Shown here piece by piece: positions 47,248 to 64,000 of a stretch of DNA of 64,000 bases (positions are counted from its first letter, which is position 1; each line of letters opens with the position of its first letter). The notes under the pieces were generated by a model. It was not told the DNA's origin and did no database searches. It saw only the letters and a list, made by a program, of their open reading frames with translations. The position numbers and the translations under genes are program-made. The stretch covers positions 24,350 to 88,349 of the forward strand of contig RPFO01000612.1 in assembly GCA_009746045.1 (NCBI GenBank). Reading direction: 5' to 3'. Source of the DNA: Mesostigma viride (taxonomy: Eukaryota; Streptophyta; Mesostigmatophyceae; Mesostigmatales; Mesostigmataceae).

Positions 47248-47679
47248 TGTTAGGAGTGAGAAAACAATGTTTGCCACAAAGTTTTACTTTATTTCACTCA
47301 GATAAAAATAAGTCTCAGTCGGCAGCTGGCCGGCTGCTAGTTCCACCACAGGAGTGTGTGAGGTGTGAGGTACTAAGAGAGCAAACAAGGTGCGTAGCTT
47401 CGCCTTTTAAACAATTCCAGGCTCAGCTACTGGGTAGCAGTTATGATCTACCTACAACGTGGCCACACCAAACCGGTTCTTTTCTGACTGTGTGGCAGTT
47501 ACAATCATAACGTGATCTCAAGCCAACCATTCACAACCAAAGTTCAAGGTCAGTCACAGAATGACTGGGTCACTTATGGAACAGAACTTAAACATGCGGC
47601 ACATGCCCGTTCATGTAGTCCAGAGCTAGCACTAAACTATAAGTACTAGTTTCAGGCAGGTGTGTCGATACTTCTGACA
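47248..47679 (-). repeat. Copia 5' LTR
   Basis: 432 bp, carries the element promoter; same length and sequence as the 3' LTR. Confidence 0.95.
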
Positions 47680-48424
47680 GATTGGTCCACCACGAAAAAG
47701 TAGGCTCGAGGCCATGTGATGCGCGGCAAAACGCTGCGCGGCGCGGCGCGACGCTGGAAACGCCAGCGCGGCGCCCAAAGCGTACCCCGGGTTTCATGAT
47801 TTCCGGGCCAAAATGAACCCGGATTTCAAGCATTTTCGGGGGGGTATTCGTAAACATTATTCGTAGGGCTGGCACATCCGCCGCATACACCCTCCGCATT
47901 GGTAGTTTTACTAAATAATTATGAGGCTGGGCGCCGGCCAGCTGCAAACGATAAATAAAACAAAAGAATTTTAATTAACTAATTCCCGAGTGTACTGACC
48001 TGTAGTTTTTGAAGCTACCAAACAAATAAAGAAAGTGTAAATAAATAATTTGACTGCCAAGAGCGCTTCTTTTGCGGTAAAAAATAAAGAAATATTAAAT
48101 CTCTGGCTGAAAAATGTGCTTTTACTAGCCGTAAGAGCAGTGCATCCGGCTGGGTTATACAAAACAAACAAAGAATTATTAAATTTCGCAGCCGGTTTAA
48201 CGGTTGTTCGGTAACCAAACAAACAAACTAATAATTAATTAATTGGGCGGACACAGTAACACTTTCAACCAATAAAACGCTAATGTCTAATTCCGAAGGG
48301 CCTTTTGGCTGAACTGAATTAAAACTACTAGGGTTGGGTCCACGCTGGATTTTGGGCAGCGAGTACGAGTACCGAGTACTACTCAGGCTAAAAAAAGTCG
48401 GCGAGTACGAGTACCGAGTACTAC

Positions 48425-49084
48425 TAGGGTTGTACCGAATAGCGTTTTGGCTTGCCGAATCGGATACTCGGACCAGGGGGGTGCCCATAACCCGATGCCG
48501 AATATATTTGTCCAGAGCCTCCCGATACCGATACCGAATATGTTCGGAGCTGAAGGGCCCTTCCCGAATCGAACACCGAATAGTTCTCCGAACTATTCGG
48601 ACGCCGATCGAATAATGACGACAGTAGCTACTATAACGTATTAGGTAGACAACTTGTATCATTTATATTAATGAGACTTATATTAATTATTTTGTATCAA
48701 TTATATATTGAGATACACTTAGTGTTTAATACTTAGACGAGCACAGTTGCCTTCCCTGCATAGTGCATTCAGCTTTTGGGCGTTGGCCTAACTCTTGAGT
48801 CGGCGGAGGCATGACCGCGCCAGCTGGTGAGTGGAGGCTGGAGGCTGCGCCGCCCGCTGGTAGGGGTACTACTATTCGATATTCGGAACTACGAATATAT
48901 TCGTCGAATAGTAGGGTGTTCCGATTTCGATACCGAACATATTCGGAAGTAGAGCTTGCCTCCCGATACCGATACCGAATATGTTCAGACGGACAGACCG
49001 TTCGCCGTATACTGAACATATTCGGTGTTCGGTTCGGTATTCGGGGGATATTCGGTATTCGGAACACTATTCGGTACAACCCTA
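48425..49084. mobile_element. Inner hAT-like element with 8-bp target duplication
   Basis: 660 bp. Ends TAGGGTTGTACCGAATAG and CTATTCGGTACAACCCTA (the last base mismatches a few positions in), flanked by AGTACTAC at 48417-48424 and 49085-49092. The interior is full of ATATTCGGTATTCGG and CCGATACCGATACCGAA motifs on both strands. No ORF of note. Confidence 0.88.
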
Positions 49085-49395
49085 AGTACTACTCGGGCTC
49101 AGAAAAACTGAAGAAGGCGAGTACGAGTACCGAGTACTACTCGGGCTCAGAAAAAGCCGGCGAGTACGAGTAGCGAGTAGTACTCGAGCTCAAAAAAGTA
49201 GGCGAGTACGAGTACCGAGTACTACTCGGGCTCAGAAAAAGAAGGCGAGTACGAGTAACGAGTAGTACTCGAGTAGTACTCGAGTACCTGCGATACTATT
49301 GGCTGATATAATTTCCCTAAAATTTACAAAAAAAACTATGAAGTAACGGGCCAAATATATATATACTTTCTGAAAATAACAATACTTTATGAAAA

Positions 49396-50871
49396 AAAAA
49401 ATTAAATTAAATTATAACATGCCTCCGTGGGGAGGTCATGTAGCACATATTCCATGATGGATGGGGTGGAGGAAGCCGCGTGGTCGAACTATACTAACGC
49501 TAGGCTATCTAGAAAATCCTAACTACACTACTCATCAAAACGCCTCCTCCGCTTGGGGGGAGGTGGCTTGCCCACAGGGTCGGGCGTGTGCGCCTTGACA
49601 ATCTTCTTCCACCGCGTCTTGTCCTGCATGACAGTCCAAAGACGGGAGAGAGAGTGTATGCGGTGCTCAAACTGGGCTGGGACCACTAGGTCGTCCAGCA
49701 ACATCTGAACGTAGTTGGTGACAGGTTTCCCTACCCTTTTGGGAATGTCCGCGGGGCCAGGCCAGGTCAGAATATGCCGCCCTGGCTGGCCAAGCCGCTG
49801 GGGGCCGGCCAGACCAAGGGTGGTGTCGACCTGGCTAGTGCGGGCAAGGTGTCCTACAAATGCTATCATACGCTGCCTAATCTCGTCCGAAACACGAGGC
49901 ATGCCATGATACAAAGACTCTGATGACGGACGCTCGGAAAAACCTACGTTAAGGACCTGCCGGAGCATCCTGTAAACTGTGCCATCGAGCCGAGCTGCCA
50001 GTTTGGGTGGGAGGGTCCACGCCTCGGCGCCATACGTGAGCACCGTGAGGACGAGGACCTTGAAGAGCATGCGTTTGCGGTGCCCGTCCAGGCCCTTCGA
50101 GCGCCAGTAAGGTGTGAGCGAACGGAGCTTGGCCCAGGCGAGGGCGATGCGGGTGTCCACATCGTCGTCGGTGTCAGGAAGCCAGCTCCCCAACAGCTTG
50201 AAGCGGTCGCGGAACGGGACCTCCGTCCCGTCGAGCAGGCGCGGCAGCGGTGGTTTACTGGAGGCCCCTATCACCATCGCCTCAGTCTTGACACTAATCT
50301 CCAACCCCACCGCCCGCGCCTCCAGGCCCAGGCAGTCCAGCCAGGTCTGAATGTGCTCGGGGCTCTTGATGAGGGTGGTATCATCCGCATAAATCAGGTC
50401 GGCAAGGCGGTACCTACCCCGGTCTAACCCCGCCGTGCTCTTTCACGTTAAGGATGTCCAAGCCTGGCTCGAACCCCTTAAGAGCAGTAAAGCGCGCACG
50501 TGCCCGGCGCATGACGTGATCCACGACAATAATGAACAGGTATGGGGACAGGACACAACCTTGCCACACCCCGTGGTGAAGGGGGAATGGTGGAGTGGTG
50601 CCCTCCGCAGTCCGCACTACTGCCTGTGAGCCCTCATACAGTCGGCGAATGGCAGCAATAAACGCAGGTGGTACCCGATCCAGAGCTAGGATGGCCCAAA
50701 GAGCCTCCCAGAGAACCGTGTCAAAGGCCTTGATATAGTCAACAAAAATGAAGACCAGCGGCAAACTGTCAGGGGGAAGTCGACGCACCTCCTCCATCAA
50801 CCGGCGCGCGACAAACACAGCCATGACAGTGTTACGACCACTACGGAAACCCATCTGAGACTCACCCAGGT
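49396..50871 (-). mobile_element. 5'-truncated LINE with target duplication
   Basis: A minus-strand non-LTR retrotransposon flanked by TTTATGAAAA (49386-49395 and 50872-50881). The 3' tail at 49396-49413 is TTTAA units, with no poly(A). The 5' end is truncated just before the RT fingers. It was inserted inside the middle hAT-like element. Confidence 0.88.
49528..50854 (-). pseudogene. LINE reverse transcriptase, frameshifted
   Basis: The first frame (50854-50414) contains RT motifs 'FVDYIKAFDT' and 'GVWQGCVLSPYLF'; the catalytic YADD ('LIYADDTTLI') lies near 50380 in another frame. The second frame (to the stop at 49528) has 'FKLLGSWLPDTDDDVDTRI', 'VLTYGAEAWTLP' and a basic C terminus 'PPPPKRRRRF'. 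Full LINE ORF2 proteins also have an endonuclease, lost here by 5' truncation. Confidence 0.88.
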
Positions 50872-51941
50872 TTTATGAAAAGAGACAACAAATATTAATG
50901 GCCGGCAGCACTAGGGTTGGGTCCACGCTGGATTTTGGGCAGCGAGTACGAGTACCGAGTACTACTCAGGCTTAAAAAAGTCGGCGAGTACGAGTACCGA
51001 GTACTACTCGGGCTCAGAAAAAGAAGGCGAGTACGAGTAACGAGTAGTACTCGTGCTAAAAAAAGTAGGCGAGTACGATGAGTAACGAGTAGTACTCGAG
51101 CTCAAAAAAGTAGGCGAGTACGAGTAACGAGTAGTACTCGGGCTCCAAAAAAAAGGCGAGTACCGAGTAGTGAGTAGTACTCACTACTCGGTACTCGCCT
51201 TTTGTACTCGTGGACTTAGTAGTACTCGTGGACCCAACCCTAAAAACTACCAATGCGGGGGGTGTACCGAACACGGACATGTTCGGGCGAATACCGAACA
51301 TGTGCGGTGTTCGGGTCGGCAAAAATGTTCGGCCGAACATGTGCTGTTCGGGTTCGGGTCACCTGGAAACTTCAGAACATGTTCGTGTCCGTATTCGGGT
51401 CACCCTGGGAACCGGGCGAACATGTTCGCCTCTGACCCGGTACCGAACATTTTCTGGCGGAATCCCTGTAGTACCATCCAGTGATCCGACTAGGCAACGC
51501 TTCTCTGATGAAAAAGCGGCCTAGATTAGTCCGCCGACACGCTGGCAAGAGCAAAGCTGTTGTACGGTAGTAGAATTGTCTAAGCACGACCGGACTAGTT
51601 TAGGTAATGATTACGTAATCATTATTAATTTATTGCGTATTATGAAAAGTGACAACAAACTATGTATAGTTTCTCACTTATTTTAATTTATTTAGTGAAT
51701 TGTTCGTGTTCGGTAAAATGTTCGGGTATATGTTCGGGTTCGGGTTCGGGTCACTTAATCCTAACAGTACATGTTCGTGTTCGTGTTCGGGTCACCCGAC
51801 CTGGGAATGTACCGAACATGTTCGGGTTCGGGTTCGGGTACTCTCCCCAGGTGTTCGTGTTCGTGTCCGGGTCGAGAAAATACCCGGATGTGCCAGCCCT
51901 AATTATTCGTAAATAGTTTATAGCCACTACGGTATGTAGAC

Positions 51942-53272
51942 TGAAGAAAATGCAAACTACGCACTACAGTAGCCTGCAGTAGCCCGCAATTATCAAGTAA
52001 CGTGCGTTCTAACATTGCGGAGACCATTTCGCAGGCCACTCCAGGGAACGAGGCCACCCTGATGCTTTGCGAAGATGCGCTGTCCAGTACAGTTCAGTCA
52101 TTCGAAATGGGTGTTGTTTATTTCCATAAACCGTTAAGTTAACTGTTAGCTGTACAGTTCCGGGTAAATGGGAATTTTTTTTAACCAATAGGAATAGCGT
52201 TAGGTGAAGGGGTACCACGTATCGACCAGCTGGTTACCAAGTGTGTGCTGTTAGCTGTACAGTTTTTTTCCGGGTAAATCCTGGGTAAATGGGTATTTTT
52301 ATTAACCAATAGGAATATCGTTAGCTGTAGAGTGATTACCTGCTGCCCATTTACGGCGTGGTATTCAACTACAGTAACTAACTAACAGTCATTAGTCATT
52401 ACCGCGTTAAGTTGCGTTTCTTCAGGTTGCGTTATTAACGCGTCAAGTTCCGACACCGGTAAGTTTGGCGCCGTATACCTCACCGCCCACATGATCTAGA
52501 ACCACCTATCACCTTGTTTGCCACCCCATAAGGCAGGACCAGCCGTTGGATCCACTATTAATAACCCTGTCGGTTCACCGGCGCGGGAATAAACTCAACT
52601 CAACTCAAACTCCACCGCCACATTTCGGTAAATATCTGGCCGGAAAAATGGACTTCGGGCGACTTGATGCTGCAGCTGGCAGTGGAGCTGGCTCCTGGCT
52701 CCGCTGCCATCCACTTGGCGCCTTCTTGTTGTTCAATCATTCCCTGCGCCTGCGTTGGCAAGCAAGGATATTCTACAGGGCTCTCAGATATTTATATTAT
52801 CCTTGGGTCTCAGCTAGCAGCTGGAATAACCACTCACGACCAGTTCCGAGGGCTACTTTCAGGAAAGGATTTTTTCTGCCTGCGGCAGTTCCAGCGAAAG
52901 ATGTGCGCGTTGACAGGTTTGGAGGTCCTGGACAGCTCACAGCGCAAAATGGCTGGACGAGGACATCAGCACGCAATGCGGGGCACGGAAGATATAAGAC
53001 CTCGTGTCGTACTGAGGAGTGGACGTCAGTGCAATTTGGCTAGATATTACCTGCATCTTGCCTGTAATGGCAAGGGCTTACTAATTAGTCAGAATAATTT
53101 GGGATGGAATTTGGATGTAAACTAATTGGGCTTTTAGATTCTTGTTTTGCACTGTGAGCCGCGGTTTGTGCTTCTGCGCCGAAGACGTCTGACCTTGCCG
53201 CTCGACGCTTCTTCGCTGCCGACTTCAGAGGACAGTGGACACCCTTCTGGTTCTTTGCGCGGTTTGCTAGGC
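51942..53272 (+). other. Region upstream of DSK2, with an unproven ORF
   Basis: Repeated CCGGGTAAATGGG...TTAACCAATAGGAAT segments occur at 52160-52200 and 52270-52320. An open frame at 52546-53043 (ATG also at 52648, 'MDFGRLDAAAGSGAGSW') has fairly codon-like composition, but no family match and no introns I can see. It may be part of the DSK2 promoter or 5' UTR region instead. Confidence 0.3.
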
Positions 53273-61719
<8,447 letters not shown>

Positions 61720-64000
61720 AAGGGCGTGCCCGTGATGGCTACGCCCAGTGGCAGGGGAGCAGGCCCGAGGGTCTGCACCTGCTGTGAGGAATCATCATTT
61801 GTGCGGAAAAACTGGTTGAAACCAGATCTTGTATCTTTTCCTAATATGGGTGACCTCGCCATGCCCTTGCATTCCTTGATGCCAAAGGTTTGGACCGCCC
61901 GCCCTGCTTTACCATTTAATAATATTACTGCCTCGTAGGCTGCCAGATTTGTTAGCGAACAATGAAATGCTGCTGGCAGTATACCTGGCCTGTTGTGACT
62001 CAAGCAACCAGCACACACGGGAGGTTGCAAGGACACCGATGAGAATGTGCGAGCCGTCCTAATTTTTGTTTGAATGCTGTCATACGTGAATTGGAGGTCG
62101 AATTCAGTGGCATGGTATGAGAAGGAGACATGTGGTGTTACTGCTCATAATCGGATCTGCATGGAGTTGAAACAGATTAGGTGCTGTTGTCTCACTGGGA
62201 TTAGGTGCGATATAAGCCTGCTAGGCGCTAAAATAAAAATTAAGGGGAGGTGGCACCCCAAAAACCTTAAAAATTGACCTATGCTAATATCACTTGAAAT
62301 TCATTTGCACAATGCTAAGTTATGATTGGGGGCACTAAATAACATCTCTAGTGAGTTGTCCATGCACTTGTTGGGGGTACTACCCCCATATATACGCCAA
62401 TAATGCGCTATAAATAGCAAAAGACGCTAATTAGGGCTGGGTATGCCCCAGCCAATGCACACATTTATTTGCAAAACTGTCTGCAGCGTTTTTAGTTCCC
62501 TGAGTTTGTAGCTTGCTGAGCTATTTACATCATGGAAAGGGCAAAACCTCGAACAGTTATTAATTTCCCCGCAAAACGACCCTTTTTTTACCGGACATCT
62601 GGAATAACTTTTTATAAACACGTCAAAAAAATACTTTTTTCTGCAGCGAAAATCCGTCTAACAGGGGGACAACTGTCTTCCAAGTCCCAGGTCATTCCGA
62701 CAAGTCTAGCTCAAGTTATAAAGTTAAACGTGCTAAAACCTGAACATAAGCTAAAGGAGGTTTTTCTTTGTACAAGGCCAGTTAGGCATGATGTTTTCCA
62801 TCCAAAAAGCCTGAAAGCATGCCCTACTCAATCACAAAACATAAGCAAACAGCTAGGCACCTCATCTGCCCTCACCTGCCCTGGGCATGGCCAACCTTGC
62901 CAGCCCAAGCATAGCAACACGATCGTTAGGCATGCATGCCAAGAGAGCATACACAATAGTCAACCCAAGGTTACCTTGTAAACTTCATGATTAGAACTCA
63001 GCAAATCTATGACCAAAAGCACATATAAATAACTCTTGCACACTGATGACGACACATGCTCAAGGTTTGGGGTCACTGTGACACGCACTGATGGGTTCCC
63101 TAGACGACCACCTGACAGGCGCTAAGGACCACTCAGTAACCAAGTAAACACAATTACACTTTACATGCCATCCAACATGCATCAAATACATGCTGAATAT
63201 GTTATGAAGTACAAAGGGGTGGCCACACACCTCATACACCTTCACCCTCCCTCGAGCATGGCCAGACATATAAGCATGTGAATAGCAATAATGATGATGG
63301 CACTAAAATGCCTAACCAGCATTATCTATGTTTCTCCCAGGTTAGAGTGTAAGGTTTATGCCAACCAAGCTAATCAACACAGCAACAACTCCTTCACTGC
63401 CCTACCTGAGATGGGCAACAAACTGGAACTATGGAGGGCAAGGAACCAGGAGATCATGGCATACAAAGCTTGCATGCAGTCAACCATGTCAACCATGGTT
63501 GGTTCAGCACATCGCAGTCTTTTCACATCATCATATCAAGGGAAAGCTCAAATAAACCAATGGTGGCAGCTATCTACATGCAGTCACACAAATGCAATAT
63601 CTCCAACATGATCGTCAATAAAACACTTCCTCCCCTGCACGATAAAATGGAAAGAAACCATTGGCGGCCCTCCAGCGCATGAGCGCTGTGATGCCGCTGC
63701 GAAGAGAGGGTGCGTCACTCTCACACAACAAGAAGCGTCCATACGCACACCATCCTTGCCAGAACACGTTTTATGAAATGCCTTAAACCTTCCCGAGAAG
63801 CTATAGGCTTCGACTGAAGCGGCCCTGACCACGACATCAACGAAAACAATCTAAAGCTGCCAGGTATTCGGCAAGCAACGGCGAGCTAGCTGGCGGAAAC
63901 TGCCCAAAAAGAACGCAAAAACCTTCGAACGATGAGCTCATAGAAGAAAGAACTGATACCACATAACATTCACGACAAATATCTACCTTGCCCTCGCAGA
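61720..64000. other. DSK2 3' flank and AT-rich sequence without a recognised gene
   Basis: Several short ORFs (longest about 149 codons at 62532-62981) have no family match and biased low-complexity composition. A minus-strand ATG near 63835 could open an exon ending in a GTTTAAGG donor, but I find no second exon. I support no gene here. Confidence 0.4.

Larger units (their letters stand above)
41305..47679 (-). mobile_element. Full-length Ty1/copia LTR retrotransposon, recent
   Basis: 6375 bp with two 432-bp LTRs (41305-41736 and 47248-47679) that look identical throughout, begin TG and end CA, and are flanked by the 5-bp duplication GATTG (41300-41304 and 47680-47684). On the minus strand the 5' LTR is the right one. 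A primer-binding site, TGGCATCGGAGTGC, starts directly after it, and a polypurine tract (AAGGGGGG) directly precedes the 3' LTR. Domain order protease-integrase-RT-RNase H defines Copia. Confidence 0.97.
48329..51242. mobile_element. Middle hAT-like element with 8-bp target duplication
   Basis: Ends TAGGGTTGGGTCCACG and CGTGGACCCAACCCTA are perfect inverted repeats, flanked by AAAACTAC at 48321-48328 and 51243-51250. The interior consists of GAGTACGAGTACCGAGTACTACTCG-type palindromic repeats (48360-48425, 49085-49290, 50945-51230). A second internal left end lies at 50912, so part of the element is duplicated. No transposase. Confidence 0.85.
47864..51901. mobile_element. Outer hAT-like element with 8-bp target duplication
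   Basis: The left end TAGGGCTGGCACATCCG and the right end CGGATGTGCCAGCCCTA are perfect 17-bp inverted repeats, flanked by ATTATTCG at 47856-47863 and 51902-51909. TAGGG ends with an 8-bp duplication are typical of hAT. The right part (51240-51890) is built of GTTCGGGTTCGGGTCAC-like subterminal motifs. No transposase; the middle is occupied by further insertions. Confidence 0.88.
41058..51941. mobile_element. Split TIR element hosting the transposon nest
   Basis: The left end at 41058 reads TACCGTAGTGGCTATAAACT and the right end at about 51905-51941 is its reverse complement; the match runs about 33 bp into ATTTACGAATAAT. Both ends abut a TA dinucleotide, as in Tc1/mariner-like elements. Removing the Copia (41305-47679 plus one GATTG) and the hAT stack (47864-51901 plus one ATTATTCG) leaves about 470 bp with no ORF. 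Confidence 0.65.

Noticed and set aside
62532-62981. 149-codon ORF near the right end
   Set aside because: No recognisable domain, AT-rich non-coding-like composition, no splice or poly(A) context.

Overview
The window is nuclear DNA of a eukaryote, most likely a green-lineage alga. All recognisable genes have many GT-AG introns. The Mediator 17 homologue has the plant-type N-terminal motif and core. Transposons fill the space between genes. There are no operons, CRISPR arrays or bacterial features. The species cannot be named from the sequence.

Layout. 1-3003 (-): an LRR protein gene running towards the left edge. It is divergent from 4163-8229 (+), UDP-glucose 6-dehydrogenase in six exons that join in frame, apart from one missing base in exon 1. 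10479-15372 (-): Mediator subunit 17, with five satellite blocks in or beside its introns. It is divergent from 17171-22137 (+), a seven-exon gene for an unfamiliar protein with a membrane segment and a C-terminal LysM domain. 22.1-34.8 kb is gene-poor and repeat-rich: LINE pieces, a TIR element nested in a LINE, a 400-bp tandem repeat, a LINE ORF1, an (AATTT)n array grown from a LINE tail, and a TTA-flanked MITE. 34866-40662 (-): a carbonyl-reductase-like SDR whose 3.2-kb intron holds about 60 copies of a 36-bp satellite. 41.06-51.94 kb is a nest of transposons: a small TIR element split by a young Ty1/copia element (identical 432-bp LTRs, TSD GATTG) and by a stack of three hAT-like elements, each with its own 8-bp duplication, the innermost region also carrying a LINE. 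53273-61719 (+): ubiquilin/DSK2, whose 3.45-kb fourth intron is mostly two giant arrays, a (CCCTG)n mosaic and about 295 CCTG units. From 61.7 kb to the end I see no gene.

The genes are unrelated housekeeping functions (cell-wall sugar nucleotide supply, transcription, carbonyl reduction, ubiquitin shuttling) and do not form a pathway. The themes of the window are structural. Kilobase satellites sit inside introns of expressed-looking genes. Transposons are nested with readable insertion order. First exons are visibly lower in GC than later exons in every gene. At least six otherwise intact reading frames, host and transposon, are broken by the loss of exactly one base, nearly always in a homopolymer, which points to uncorrected consensus errors rather than decay. 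No confident new defence or enzymatic system was found.
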